Counted from the stretch's first letter, positions 15,744 to 24,399 are shown. The stretch: DNA of 64,000 nucleotides from Solirubrobacteraceae bacterium (GCA_030447505.1 JAUJOT010000004.1:62001-126000), one strand, 5' to 3'. A program made the numbers and translations. The notes: generated by a model from the sequence alone, not told the origin.

Positions 15744-16493
15744 CTACCAGGAGCGCGTGAGCCCGCCGTCGACCAGCAGCGATTGCCCCGTCACGTAGCC
15801 GGCGGCCTGCGAGCAGAGGAAGACCGCCGCGGCGGCGACCTCCTCCGGCGTCCCCAGCCGCCCGGCCGGGACCTCGCTTCGAGCGGCGGCCTCGGCGGCG
15901 TCGATTCCGCCATAGCCGGACGCCAGGCGGTCCGTCGCGATCCGGCCCGGCAGGACCGCGTTGAACGTCACCGCATGCGCCGCGTTCTCGCGCGCGAGCA
16001 GCTTCATCGCCGCGAGCAGGCCTGGCCGGTTGACGGTTGAGAGCTGCAGGCCCGGCAGCGGCTCGCGAGCGCTGCTCGACGACACCGCGAGCACGCGGCC
16101 GAACCCGCGCTCGCGCATCCCCGGGACGATGCGCGCCAGCACGAGCATCGGGGATACCACGAGCGCGCGGTGCGCCGCCTCCCACTCGCCGGCCGGGATC
16201 GACAGCGGGTCCTCGAAGCGCGGCGGCCCGCCGGTGTTCGCCACGTAGATCTCGACGGGGCCGAGATCCGCCGAGACGGCGTCGACGAGCGCGTCGACGG
16301 CGGCCAGGGAAGAGCTGTCGAAGACATAGCCCCGCCCGCCGGTCGCTTCGGCGACGGCTTCCAGGGCGGCGGGCGAGCGCGCCGCGATCGCCACGCGCGC
16401 TCCCTCGGCGGCCAGCGCGACCGCGATCGCGCGCCCGATGCCCCGCGAGCCGCCGGTGACGAGCGCTACGCGACCGCTGAGGCCGAGATCCAC
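15744..16493 (-). CDS. atypical short-chain dehydrogenase/reductase family protein
   Basis: SDR-fold protein (249 aa from GTG). The cofactor motif VTGGSRGIGRAIA is intact. The usual NNAG is ANTGG, and at the place of the catalytic YSASK the sequence reads LSTVN, so both the Tyr and the Lys are missing. This resembles the known non-canonical FabG-like SDR subgroup. It ends in the normal GYVTGQSLLVDGG. It begins 4 bp after the methyltransferase stop and is probably cotranscribed with it. Whether it still has reductase activity is open. Confidence 0.88.
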   Translation of the reverse strand: MDLGLSGRVALVTGGSRGIGRAIAVALAAEGARVAIAARSPAALEAVAEATGGRGYVFDSSSLAAVDALVDAVSADLGPVEIYVANTGGPPRFEDPLSIPAGEWEAAHRALVVSPMLVLARIVPGMRERGFGRVLAVSSSSAREPLPGLQLSTVNRPGLLAAMKLLARENAAHAVTFNAVLPGRIATDRLASGYGGIDAAEAAARSEVPAGRLGTPEEVAAAAVFLCSQAAGYVTGQSLLVDGGLTRSW

Positions 16494-16497
16494 GATC

Positions 16498-17442
16498 TCA
16501 CGACTCCTCGGAGCCGGAGTCTTCCGGCGCGCGGGCGATCACCGCCATCCGATCGTGGAAGTCCGGAGCCCACATCCGTTCGGCGAGCCCCGCCGCCCGT
16601 GCGCCGCGCACCAGCAACCGCGCCAGCCGCGGTGAGTAGCCGGCGACGCGCTCGAGGTAGTAGCGCACGCTGAAGGCCTTGGGCGAGCTGCGGATCTCGA
16701 GCACCGTCCAGCCGTGGCGCTCGAGCAGGACGCGCAGCGAGCCGCGCGTGAAGAACTGCACGTGCGTCGGGATCACCGACCACCAGCGCGCACGCAGCCC
16801 GCGCGCGACGACGCTGCCCGCGTCCGGCAGCGCCATCCAGGCGATCCCGCCCGGGCGCAGCAGCTCGGCCATCCGATCGAGCGCCGCGCCGGGGCGCGGC
16901 AGGTGCTCGATCACGTCGCCCATCACGATCGCGTCGTAGTGGTGCAGCGGCAGATCGGTCGCGAAGAGGTCGCCGGTGCGCACGTCGAGCCCCAGCTCGT
17001 CGCGCGCATAGGCCGAGGCGAAGGCCGAAGGCTCGACCCCGGCGGCGTCCCAGCCGCGCTCGACGGCCTCGGACAGCAGAAAGCCGACCCAGCAGCCCAG
17101 GTCGAGCAGGGTCCGGTGCCGCGGGCCGCCGTTGTCGGGCGGGATCGCGACAGGCGTGAGCTGCGCCTCGATCCGCTCCAGCGCGCGCCGCGCGGTCTCG
17201 CGCTGCCCGGCCTCCTCGGCGACGTAGTCCTGCGACGCGGCGTCCGCGTAGGCGCTCTCGAGCACCGCGTCGGCGGGCATCGGGTCGGTCTGGCGGTGGC
17301 CGCAGACCGGGCAGCGGACGATGTCGGCGAGCGCCGTGCCGAAGCGGTCGGTCGTGGGGATCAGCCCGTCCGGCCCCGCGTCGCCGGCCACCTTGAGGTG
17401 GGGAACGAGGCCGGCGGCGCCGCAGGCTGCACAGCGGGTCAC
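16498..17442 (-). CDS. class I SAM methyltransferase with N-terminal zinc-ribbon
   Basis: Protein of 314 aa. An N-terminal Cys4 zinc-binding module (Cys4, Cys7, Cys44, Cys47) precedes a methyltransferase domain with LLDLGCWVGFLL and IVMGDVIEHLPRPG. The arrangement resembles sugar C- or O-methyltransferases. GTG start, 7 nt after a TAACCT box. The final residues EDSGSEES are acidic. It lies upstream of the atypical SDR gene and divergent, across 218 bp, from the GT2 gene at 17661. Likely modifies a sugar or polymer end. Confidence 0.88.
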   Translation of the reverse strand: MTRCAACGAAGLVPHLKVAGDAGPDGLIPTTDRFGTALADIVRCPVCGHRQTDPMPADAVLESAYADAASQDYVAEEAGQRETARRALERIEAQLTPVAIPPDNGGPRHRTLLDLGCWVGFLLSEAVERGWDAAGVEPSAFASAYARDELGLDVRTGDLFATDLPLHHYDAIVMGDVIEHLPRPGAALDRMAELLRPGGIAWMALPDAGSVVARGLRARWWSVIPTHVQFFTRGSLRVLLERHGWTVLEIRSSPKAFSVRYYLERVAGYSPRLARLLVRGARAAGLAERMWAPDFHDRMAVIARAPEDSGSEES

Positions 17443-17660
17443 GCGGCGCAGGTTACGGGCGAGTGGTCCGTGCTGCAGAGCCGTGCGCGTTTGGCCGGCC
17501 GCCGATCGCCGACCACGGACTTCGTCCGCGGTGCCCGCGGCGTCCTCGTTCGGTCATCGGCCTGAAGGCCCACTCCCTCACTGCGTCCTTGCCAGCCGGC
17601 GCCGGCAACCCCCAGACGCGCACGGAGCCACAGCACGAACCACTCACTACGATCAGCGTC
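17443..17660. promoter_or_regulatory. 218-bp divergent intergenic region with two -10 boxes and a hairpin
   Basis: TAACCT on the minus strand (17450-17455) lies 7 nt before the methyltransferase GTG. TACGAT on the plus strand (17648-17653) lies 7 nt before the GT2 ATG at 17661. In between, 17512-17532 can fold as ACC-A-CGGAC, loop TTC, GTCCG-C-GGT. I see no supported gene in the rest. Confidence 0.45.
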
Positions 17661-18629
17661 ATGCCCGAACGGCATCTGGGCCTGCTGAGCATCGTCGCGC
17701 CGATGCTCGACGAGGAGGGAACGGCGCAAGCGTTCTGCGATCGCGTGCGATCGGCGCTGCAGGGGCTGCCCTGGGAGCTCGTCGTCGTCGACGACGGCTC
17801 GCAGGACTCGACGCCGCAGATCCTCGCCGCGCTGGCAAGCGCCGACGAGCGCGTGAAGGTCGTGACGCTGTCGCGCAACTTCGGTCATCAGACGGCGATC
17901 ACGGCCGGGCTGGACCACGCGTCCGGCGATGTCGTCGTGATGATCGACTCGGACCTGCAGGATCCGCCCGAGCTCGTGCCGACGATGCTCGAGCACTGGC
18001 GCGCCGGATCGGACGTCGTCTACGCGACCCGCACCGACCGCGAGGGCGAGTCGAAGTTCAAGCTCAAGACCGCGGACTGGTTCTACCGCATCATGGGCCG
18101 CGTCTCAGACGTGCCGCTGGCGGCGAACTCCGGCGACTTCCGCCTGCTCGACCGGCGCTCGCTCGACGCGCTGCTGACGATGCGCGAGCGCAACCGCTAC
18201 CTGCGCGGGATGACGTCCTGGGTCGGCTTCACGCAGACCGCTCTGCCCTACCACCGCGAGGCGCGCCACGCCGGCGAGACGAAGTACCCGATCCGCAAGA
18301 TGGTGCGCTTCGCACTCGACGCGATCGCGTCGTTCTCGCACGCGCCGCTGCAGCTCGCGACGATCGCGGGCTTCGTCTGCGCGATGCTCGCCTTCCTCGC
18401 GGTCCCGGTCGCGATCGTCTTTCGGATCTTCGGCGAGTTCGTGCCCGGCGTCACGACGACGGTCGTCGCGGTGCTGCTGCTGGGCGGCATCCAGCTGATG
18501 GCGATCGGGATGATCGGCGAGTACGTGGGGCGCATCTACGACGAGGTCAAACGACGGCCGCTGTACGTCGTGCGCGAGCGGACCAACGTGAGCGCGGCCG
18601 AGGATGAGCGCGAGCGCACCCCCGTCTAG
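17661..18629 (+). CDS. GT2 polyprenyl-phosphate glycosyltransferase (DPM1/GtrB-like)
   Basis: Membrane-anchored GT2 (322 aa) of the dolichyl-phosphate-mannose-synthase/GtrB/ArnC group, which loads a sugar onto polyprenyl phosphate. Motifs: SIVAPMLDEE, VVVDDGSQD, LSRNFGHQTAITAGLDHA, then VMIDSDLQDPPEL with the DXD, and LANSGDFRLLDRR-type AANSGDFRLLD. Two C-terminal membrane helices (about 230-255 and 265-290) are followed by GEYVGRIYDEVKRRP. It overlaps the downstream flippase-like gene by 26 bp, suggesting the lipid-sugar it makes is handled by that protein. ATG start follows TACGAT by 7 nt. Confidence 0.92.
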   Translation: MPERHLGLLSIVAPMLDEEGTAQAFCDRVRSALQGLPWELVVVDDGSQDSTPQILAALASADERVKVVTLSRNFGHQTAITAGLDHASGDVVVMIDSDLQDPPELVPTMLEHWRAGSDVVYATRTDREGESKFKLKTADWFYRIMGRVSDVPLAANSGDFRLLDRRSLDALLTMRERNRYLRGMTSWVGFTQTALPYHREARHAGETKYPIRKMVRFALDAIASFSHAPLQLATIAGFVCAMLAFLAVPVAIVFRIFGEFVPGVTTTVVAVLLLGGIQLMAIGMIGEYVGRIYDEVKRRPLYVVRERTNVSAAEDERERTPV

Positions 18630-19599
18630 CGGCATCCGGCGGCAGCGGGCGCTGACGGCGCTCGGAGCGATGATCTCGATCGCGGCGCTCGCCGCGGTCG
18701 TCCTCTGGGCGGCCCATCAGGAGCCGCCGGCGCTGCCGGCCTCGCCCGGGCGGCTGGCCGAGCTCGGCGGCGCGATCGCGTTCTATCTCGCGGGCTGCGC
18801 CGTGCGCGCCGAGCGCTGGTACGAGCTGCTGCGCTACAACGGCGCGCAGCCGCGGCGCCTGGACGCCTACGGCCTCGTCGCGGTCGCGTACTTCGGCAAC
18901 AACGTGCTTCCGGCGCGCGCCGGCGACGCGCTGCGCGTCGTCCTGATCGCGCCGCGCGCGCGCACGGACGCGCGCACGGCGATCGGCACCGTCGTCGCCG
19001 AGCGCGTGCTCGACGTCGTCGTGCTCGTCGGCCTGTTCGTCGTGCTCGCCTACGGCGTGCTGGGCGCCATCGACGTCCCCTCCGCGGGGCGCCTGGTGTT
19101 CGCGGCGCTGCTCGTCGGCGGCCTGATCGCGGCGAGCGCCGCCGTCGCCTGGGTCCTGCACCGCCGCGGTCACCTGCGGCGCGTGCTCGCCTTCCTCGCG
19201 CCGATGGCGGAGGCGACGCGGCGGCTGCGGTCCAACCACGGCATGCAGCTGCTCGGCATCACCTTCCTCGTCTGGGCGCTGGAGTGGATCGCGTGGTGGC
19301 TGACCGCGCGCGCGGTCGGCCTGGACCTCGCGCTGCTCGAGGTCGGCTACCTGATGGGCCTGGCGTCGGTCTTCGCGCTGATCCCGAGCGGGCCCGGCTA
19401 CGTCGGAACGTTCGACGCCGCGGTCGTCTTCGGCGTGCGCGCGCTGCAGTACACCGGCGCGCAGGCGCTGTCGTACGTGTTGCTGCTGCGCTTCGTGGTG
19501 ACCGTCCCGATCACGCTGATCGGGCTCGTGGTGCTCGTCGCCGGCTACGGTGGGATGAGGCCGATCCGGACGGGTCTCGCACGATCAGGCGCCCGATGA
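18604..19599 (+). CDS. lysylphosphatidylglycerol synthase TM region/UPF0104 family membrane protein
   Basis: Polytopic membrane protein (331 aa, about 8 helices) of the AglD/YbhN/UPF0104 family. Family marks: RAERWYELLRYNG, VAYFGNNVLPARAGD, and SGPGYVGTFDAAVVFG near residue 262. Members are found beside GT2 polyprenol transferases and are thought to help move or use lipid-linked sugars; the exact reaction is not settled. The start lies 26 bp inside the preceding gene. The stop overlaps a 52-codon frame (ATGA). Confidence 0.88.
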   Translation: MSASAPPSSGIRRQRALTALGAMISIAALAAVVLWAAHQEPPALPASPGRLAELGGAIAFYLAGCAVRAERWYELLRYNGAQPRRLDAYGLVAVAYFGNNVLPARAGDALRVVLIAPRARTDARTAIGTVVAERVLDVVVLVGLFVVLAYGVLGAIDVPSAGRLVFAALLVGGLIAASAAVAWVLHRRGHLRRVLAFLAPMAEATRRLRSNHGMQLLGITFLVWALEWIAWWLTARAVGLDLALLEVGYLMGLASVFALIPSGPGYVGTFDAAVVFGVRALQYTGAQALSYVLLLRFVVTVPITLIGLVVLVAGYGGMRPIRTGLARSGAR

Positions 19600-19754
19600 C
19601 CGTCGCGGCTGCGGCACCGCCACCGATTCCACGTAGCACCAGTACGAAGAATCGGTGTCGTCACCGCCCCGCTCGGTCCTCGGACACCTCATCGCACGAT
19701 TCCTGCCCGGATCGACCTCTGCACCGGATGCGGGCGCTGGTGCGGGCGGGATGA
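19596..19754 (+). CDS. 52-codon bridging mini-ORF
   Basis: The ATG overlaps the flippase-like gene stop (ATGA, 19596-19599) and the TGA overlaps an ATG at 19751 (ATGA) that is in frame with the FAD oxidoreductase. Composition is Ala/Pro then Arg/Ser-rich, unlike a folded protein. It contains the inverted repeat 19621-19657. Coupling role more likely than a functional product. Confidence 0.35.
   Translation: MTVAAAAPPPIPRSTSTKNRCRHRPARSSDTSSHDSCPDRPLHRMRALVRAG
19621..19657. repeat. 9-bp perfect inverted repeat with 19-nt spacer
   Basis: CACCGATTC (19621-19629) and GAATCGGTG (19649-19657). It is less GC-rich than its surroundings. Possible regulator-binding site or RNA hairpin in the 208-bp gap before the FAD oxidoreductase. 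Confidence 0.45.
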
Positions 19755-19810
19755 CAGCATCAGCGCTCGACGGCCGCTCGGGCGGAGCTCGAGAGCAGGT
19801 GCTCGCGATG
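19751..19810 (+). repeat. degenerate copy of the bridging element
   Basis: It begins ATGACAGC and ends GCAGGTGCTCGCGATG, identical to the ends of the tandem unit at 11309-11426 read on the minus strand, and is 2 nt shorter. The last 48 nt match the histidine-kinase-proximal unit at 34 positions by hand. The shortening puts the ATG in frame with the oxidoreductase. Confidence 0.5.
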
Positions 19811-21214
19811 CGGGTCGCGGTGCTGGGCGCCGGCGTCGCCGGGCTCGTCTGCGCGTACCGCCTCTCGCAGGAGGGCCACGTCTGCGACGTCTACGAGCGC
19901 TGGCCCGGCGTCGGCGGCCAGGCGGCGACGCTCGACGTCGGCGGCGGCGACCTGCTCGAGCGCTATTACCACCACCTCTTCACGAGCGACCGCCACATCG
20001 TCGCGCTCTACGAGGAGCTGGGCATGGGCGACGAGCTGGAATGGCATCCGTCCTCGATGGCGTTCTTCGTCGACGGGCGCCAGTGGGCGTTCAACACGCC
20101 GCTGGACCTGCTGCGCTTCGGCCCGCTGTCGCCGCCTGCGCGGCTTCGCATGGGCCTGGCGGTGGTGCTGCTGCAGAAGCGCGCCAGGCAGGTCGAGCCC
20201 TTCGAGTCGATCACGGCGCGCGAGTGGATCGAGAAGCGGATGGGCCGCGGGCCGTGGCGCAGGATCTGGGGGCCGCTGCTGCGCGGCAAGTTCGGCGAGC
20301 GCGCCGAGGACATCTCGATGGCGTGGCTGTGGAGCAAGCTGACGCTGCGCCGCCAGCTCGAGGGCGACGAGGCGCGCCACGAGCAGCTCGGCTATCCCTC
20401 GCACTCCTGGGAGCTCTTGTTCGACGCGCTGCGCGACGCGATCGTCGCGGCCGGCGGGCGCGTGCTCACCGACCGCCCGGCGGTGGCGCTGCGGCGTGAC
20501 GGCGACGGGACCTTTCACGTCACCGCCGGCGCGGCCGGCTCGTTTCGCGCCGGGCACGACCCGCGCCGCTTCCCGCCGGCCCCCGAGCCCAGCCGCGAGG
20601 AGCGCTACGACGCCGTCGTCGCGACCGTCCCCAGCGACGTCTTCGGCGCCCTCCTGGACGACGACCTTGCGAGCGCGATCGGGACCGACTACCTCGGGCG
20701 GCTCGCGGCCACCGAGTACCACACGGCGCTGTGCCTGCTGCTCGAGCTCGACCGCCGGTTCTCGCCGTTCTACTGGACGAACATCGCCGATCCCGAGCTG
20801 CCGTTCGTCGGCCTCGTCGAGCACACGAACCTCATCTCGCCCGAGCGCTACAAGGGGCGGCGCTTCCTCTACGTGGCCAACTACGTGGCGCCGGGCGACC
20901 CGCTGCTCGCGCTCTCGCCCGAGCAGCTGCTGGCCGCCTACCTGCCAGGCCTGCAGAAGGTGCAGCCGGACTTCTCACCGGACTGGATCCGGGCGCGCTG
21001 GCTGCACCGCGAGCCGGCCGCGCAGCCGATCGTGACGGTCGGCTACCACCGGCGGATCCCGCCGCTGCAGACCGGCGTGCCCGGGCTCGTGCTCGCCAAC
21101 ACGACCCAGATCTATCCCGAGGACCGGGGCACGAACTACAGCGTCCGGCTGGGAACGGATGCCGCGCGGGCGCTGCTGGAGGCGGCGCAGGCGCGCCACT
21201 CGCCGAAGAACTAG
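19808..21214 (+). CDS. FAD-dependent amine-oxidase/UDP-galactopyranose-mutase-like oxidoreductase
   Basis: Flavoprotein of 468 aa with the N-terminal Rossmann fold VAVLGAGVAGLVCAYRL and a GGQAATL second motif. A long middle region carries REWIEKRMGRGPWRRIWGPL and KFGERAEDISMAWLWSK. A C-terminal FAD-closing segment reads PGLVLANTTQIYPEDRG. It belongs to the NAD(P)/FAD-dependent oxidoreductases found in polysaccharide loci, related to protoporphyrinogen oxidase and amine oxidase. GAGAGCAGG precedes ATG 19808; the ATG at 19751 gives a 19-residue extension and a coupled ATGA start. It may oxidise or isomerise a lipid-linked sugar; substrate unknown. Confidence 0.87.
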   Translation: MRVAVLGAGVAGLVCAYRLSQEGHVCDVYERWPGVGGQAATLDVGGGDLLERYYHHLFTSDRHIVALYEELGMGDELEWHPSSMAFFVDGRQWAFNTPLDLLRFGPLSPPARLRMGLAVVLLQKRARQVEPFESITAREWIEKRMGRGPWRRIWGPLLRGKFGERAEDISMAWLWSKLTLRRQLEGDEARHEQLGYPSHSWELLFDALRDAIVAAGGRVLTDRPAVALRRDGDGTFHVTAGAAGSFRAGHDPRRFPPAPEPSREERYDAVVATVPSDVFGALLDDDLASAIGTDYLGRLAATEYHTALCLLLELDRRFSPFYWTNIADPELPFVGLVEHTNLISPERYKGRRFLYVANYVAPGDPLLALSPEQLLAAYLPGLQKVQPDFSPDWIRARWLHREPAAQPIVTVGYHRRIPPLQTGVPGLVLANTTQIYPEDRGTNYSVRLGTDAARALLEAAQARHSPKN

Positions 21215-21289
21215 ACGTTTGGCGGAGTTTTCTCTTTGACAGACTCTGGCATAACCGGAGGAGCCAATCCACGACACTGGACGTCGCCT

Positions 21290-21751
21290 ATGGATGCCTT
21301 TGCAATACCGCTTCTTCTGTTCAGCGCAGGTCTGACGTGCCTCTTGGTGGCGATCATCAGAGGTTCGTTCGACGACCCGTACCCACGGCGAGCCGGGGTG
21401 ACCTGGGCCGTCACGTGCCCGACCGCCGGACTGCTGTTCGGCATCGGACTCGGGCCGCTGGCGTTCGTGGTCGGCGTCGTGAGCATGCTCGCGCTGGGAT
21501 CGCTCGCATACTGGTTCCTGGCGACCGAGCCCGACGACACGGAGGACGAGACCGAGGAGCCCGTCGAGCCCGACCCGGGCCCGAGCGATGACATGGACGT
21601 CGAGCTGCCGGCGTGGGCGCTGCGCGCCGAGCCCAAGCCCGAGCCGAAGTCCGACATCGACTGGGACGCCTTCGACCGCCTTCGCGAGGAGTGGGAGAAG
21701 GAGATCACGATTCCGGCACCCGAGCCGGAGCGCGTTCCCGCCGGCGTCTGA
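21290..21751 (+). CDS. small membrane protein with acidic proline-rich tail
   Basis: Unrecognised 153-aa protein. There are two or three hydrophobic segments (about residues 3-22, 36-56 and 58-75). The C-terminal tail is strongly acidic and Pro-rich (EDETEEPVEP, PKPEPK) and ends in a helix FDRLREEWEKE. An in-frame TTG at 21236 with GGAG ten bases before it is an alternative start and would add 18 residues. It follows the FAD oxidoreductase by 75 bp and is closed by a strong hairpin. Possibly a membrane adaptor; no function assigned. Confidence 0.68.
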   Translation: MDAFAIPLLLFSAGLTCLLVAIIRGSFDDPYPRRAGVTWAVTCPTAGLLFGIGLGPLAFVVGVVSMLALGSLAYWFLATEPDDTEDETEEPVEPDPGPSDDMDVELPAWALRAEPKPEPKSDIDWDAFDRLREEWEKEITIPAPEPERVPAGV

Positions 21752-21761
21752 AGTACGCCTC

Positions 21762-21793
21762 GCACGGCGCGCGACAAGGGTCGCGCGCCGTGC
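21762..21793. terminator. bidirectional terminator hairpin
   Basis: A perfect 13-bp stem (GCACGGCGCGCGA, loop CAAGGG, then the exact reverse complement). It sits centrally in the 49-bp gap between two convergent stop codons (21751 and 21801). There is no U tract, as is common in high-GC actinobacteria. Confidence 0.8.
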
Positions 21794-21800
21794 CGGCGGG

Positions 21801-22718
21801 CTAGCCCGCGATGTCGGAGTAGACCCGCCACGTCGCGCGCGCGGCGTCGGCCCAGCTCCAGGCGGGCGGCGCCGGAGCCGGTCGCGTCGCAGCGGCGCCC
21901 GCCGCCAGCAGCGCCTCGAGGTCGCCCGGCTCGACGAATGTCGCACGGTCGCCGAGCACCTCGCGCAGCACCGGGATGTCGGTGACGACGACGGGCGTCC
22001 CGCACGCCAGCGCCTCGACCGTCGGCAGCCCGAAGCCCTCGTCGTCGGAGGGAAAGACGAGCGCCCGCGCCCCGGAGTAGATCGCCGCGAGGTCGTCGTC
22101 GGGAACGTGGCCGGTGAGCGTCACGCCGGGCAGCTCGTGCGCCCACGGCTTCGTCGCGCCGACGAGCACGAGCGGCAGCTCGCGCGGCGTCCGGGCCAGC
22201 GCGGCGACGCGCTTGCGCGGGTCGGGCGTCTGCAGGCCGCCGACCCACAGCAGGTACTCCTCCGGCAGCCCGTATCGCGCGCGCGCTGCGGCGATCTCGT
22301 CGGCGCCACGCTCGAAGAGCGCGGGCGCGGGCGCCTCGTGGATGACGACGATCCGCTCGGGCCCGATGCCGACGTGCTCGGTGATCTCGGCGGCGACGAC
22401 CGCGGTCGGCACGATCACGCGCGCCGAGCGACCGACGGCCAGGTAGCGCATGCGAAAGCGGATCCCGCTGCGCAGGTACTCGCTGCGACGCTTGAGCGGG
22501 ACGACGTCGTGCAGCGTCACGATCTGAGGGCCCGTCGGGCGCAGCAGCGCGCCGTCGATCCACGGCGAATGGAAGACCTCGCCGCGGCGCGGGCGCGCTG
22601 ACTCGACGAGCTCGTCGCCGGGCGCAGCGGTCTCGCGCAGCGCGGTCAGCAGGCAGCTCGCATAGCGTCCGATCCCGCGCGGGTCCTGCGCCGGGCGGCT
22701 GTCGAACGTCACCCTCAT
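21801..22718 (-). CDS. GT4-family glycosyltransferase
   Basis: GT-B transferase (305 aa) with a short N-terminal domain: TFDSRPAQDPRGIGRYASCL, FHSPWIDGALL, TLHDVVPL and VIVPTAVVAAEI. The donor domain has LLWVGGLQTPDPRKRV and the EX7E pattern in FPSDDEGFGLPTVEALACG. Its ATG overlaps the stop of the upstream transferase (ATGA), so the two are translated together and probably add successive sugars. Donor and linkage unknown. Confidence 0.9.
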   Translation of the reverse strand: MRVTFDSRPAQDPRGIGRYASCLLTALRETAAPGDELVESARPRRGEVFHSPWIDGALLRPTGPQIVTLHDVVPLKRRSEYLRSGIRFRMRYLAVGRSARVIVPTAVVAAEITEHVGIGPERIVVIHEAPAPALFERGADEIAAARARYGLPEEYLLWVGGLQTPDPRKRVAALARTPRELPLVLVGATKPWAHELPGVTLTGHVPDDDLAAIYSGARALVFPSDDEGFGLPTVEALACGTPVVVTDIPVLREVLGDRATFVEPGDLEALLAAGAAATRPAPAPPAWSWADAARATWRVYSDIAG

Positions 22719-23734
22719 CGCGCGGCCTCGAGCAGGATCGCCTCGACGCGGTCGGCGTAGGCATCGGCGCCGAAGCGCCGGGCGTGGTCGCGGGCCGCGG
22801 CTCCCATCCGCTCCCGCGCGGCGAGCACTTCGAGCACCGCCGCAGCGAGCTCGTCGGGACGGCCCGGTGTCACGAGGCGTCCTGTCACGCCGTCGGCGAC
22901 GACCTCGCCGAGGCCGCCGACGCGCGTCGCGACGACCGGGGTGCCGGCCGCCATCGCCTCGGCGAGCACCGTTCCGAACGGCTCCTGGCGCGAGGGCGCG
23001 ACGAGCACGTCGAGGTGGCGCATGAGCGCGGCTGCGTCCGGTACCCACGCAACGTGCTCGACGTCGCGCGAGCCGCGCACGCGCTGCGCATAGTCCGGGG
23101 CGCTGTCGTAGGGGTCGTCGCCGACGACGATGATCCGGGCGCCGGGCGCGCCGGCGCGGATCTGCGGCGCCGCGCGAACGAGGTCGAGCGGGCCCTTGCG
23201 CGGCTCGATGCGGCCGACGAAGCCGATCACGGGGCGGGCGGGCCGGCCCTCGCCGTCGGGCGGCCACGGGGCGGGCGCGTCCGGCACGTCGAGCTCGACG
23301 GGGCAGTAGACGACGTGCGCAGCGAGGCCTGCGAGGTGCTCGGCGACTGCGCCCGAGTCGGCGAGGACGGCATCTGCGAGCGACCAGAAGCGCGGCACGC
23401 GGTCGACGATGTCATGCACGTGCAGCACGCTGCGGCGCCCGACGAGGGCGGGCAGCAGGCGGCCGCTGACGGTCCCGTTGAGGTAGACGAGGTCGTGGCC
23501 CGCGGCCAGCCGGCGAGCGCGCGGGAAGCTCGCCGCCGCGCGCGCGCCGGCGCCGCGCTGCAGGCCACCGAGCGGGAGCCGCACGACCGGCAGCCCGGCG
23601 TCGTCGAGGGGCCCGGCGGCCGGTGTCGCGAGCGTCAGCGCGTGCCCGCGCGCGAGCAGCCGCTTGGCGAGCCGCAGCAGCCCGATCTCGGCGCCGCCGG
23701 GGTGGGCGACGGCACATACGGCGAGGATCCTCAC
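22715..23734 (-). CDS. GT4-family glycosyltransferase
   Basis: GT-B transferase (339 aa from the GTG at 23734, where ILAVCAVAHPGGAEIGLLRL begins the conserved fold). Donor-binding half: VIGFVGRIEPRKGPLDLV, then APSRQEPFGTVLAEAMAAGTP with EX7E. Upstream sequence in the same frame shows no conservation and would overlap the divergent methyltransferase. First gene of a two-transferase unit with 22718-21801. Confidence 0.9.
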   Translation of the reverse strand: MRILAVCAVAHPGGAEIGLLRLAKRLLARGHALTLATPAAGPLDDAGLPVVRLPLGGLQRGAGARAAASFPRARRLAAGHDLVYLNGTVSGRLLPALVGRRSVLHVHDIVDRVPRFWSLADAVLADSGAVAEHLAGLAAHVVYCPVELDVPDAPAPWPPDGEGRPARPVIGFVGRIEPRKGPLDLVRAAPQIRAGAPGARIIVVGDDPYDSAPDYAQRVRGSRDVEHVAWVPDAAALMRHLDVLVAPSRQEPFGTVLAEAMAAGTPVVATRVGGLGEVVADGVTGRLVTPGRPDELAAAVLEVLAARERMGAAARDHARRFGADAYADRVEAILLEAAR

Positions 23735-23777
23735 GCAGCGATCCTCGCAGGGCGCGGCACGCTGCGAGACTGCGGGG

Positions 23778-24377
23778 ATGGCAGGCGCGCTGCACGATGC
23801 GATCTGGGACATCGTGCCGCCCGACGCGCAGCCCGAGCGCTTCGCGCTGCGCCGCCGCTTCCTGCTCGCGCACGTGCAAGCGGGCGAGACGGTGCTCGAT
23901 CTCGGCTGCGGGGCGGGCGAGTTCAGCGCCGCGCTGCTCGAGCTCGGAGCGACGCCGGTCGGCGTCGACGTCGCGGCCGAGGCGCTGCGGCGCGCGGCAG
24001 CGCGCGTGCCGGGCGCCGACCTGCGGCTGTGGCGCCAGGGCGAGCCGCTGCCGCTCGGCGACAGCAGCGTCGACGCCGTCTGGGCGGGCGACGTGATCGA
24101 GCACGTCGCCGACGTCGCGCCGTGGCTGTCGGAGCTGCGCCGGGTGCTGCGCCCGCGCGGGACGCTGCTGCTGACGACGCCGCATCACGGCCCGCTGATC
24201 CTGCTCGGGCTCGCGCTCAGCCCGCGGCGCTTCGCCGAGCATTTCGAGCCGCGCTCCGATCACGTCCGCTTCTTCTCACCGCGCACGCTGCGCACGCTGC
24301 TGCACGACCTCGCCTTCGAGGTCGCGCAGCTGCGCGTCAGGCGCGCCACGATCCTGACGCGCGCGGTCCGCGCGTAG
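23778..24377 (+). CDS. class I SAM-dependent methyltransferase
   Basis: Compact methyltransferase (199 aa) with VLDLGCGAGEFSAALLELGA, GVDVA, an acidic AGDVIEHVADV and LLLTTPHHGPL. It resembles UbiE/COQ5-like and polysaccharide-locus methyltransferases. The start at 23778 lies 43 bp from the divergent GTG at 23734. It is followed 22 bp later by a glycosyltransferase on the same strand, so it may cap or methylate the same chain. Confidence 0.88.
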   Translation: MAGALHDAIWDIVPPDAQPERFALRRRFLLAHVQAGETVLDLGCGAGEFSAALLELGATPVGVDVAAEALRRAAARVPGADLRLWRQGEPLPLGDSSVDAVWAGDVIEHVADVAPWLSELRRVLRPRGTLLLTTPHHGPLILLGLALSPRRFAEHFEPRSDHVRFFSPRTLRTLLHDLAFEVAQLRVRRATILTRAVRA

Positions 24378-24399
24378 TGGACGACCACTGGCGGTCACC

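Noticed and set aside
21236-21241. TTGACA resembling a -35 box
   Set aside because: No -10 box follows at 16-18 bp. It coincides with an alternative TTG start preceded by GGAG, which explains it equally well.
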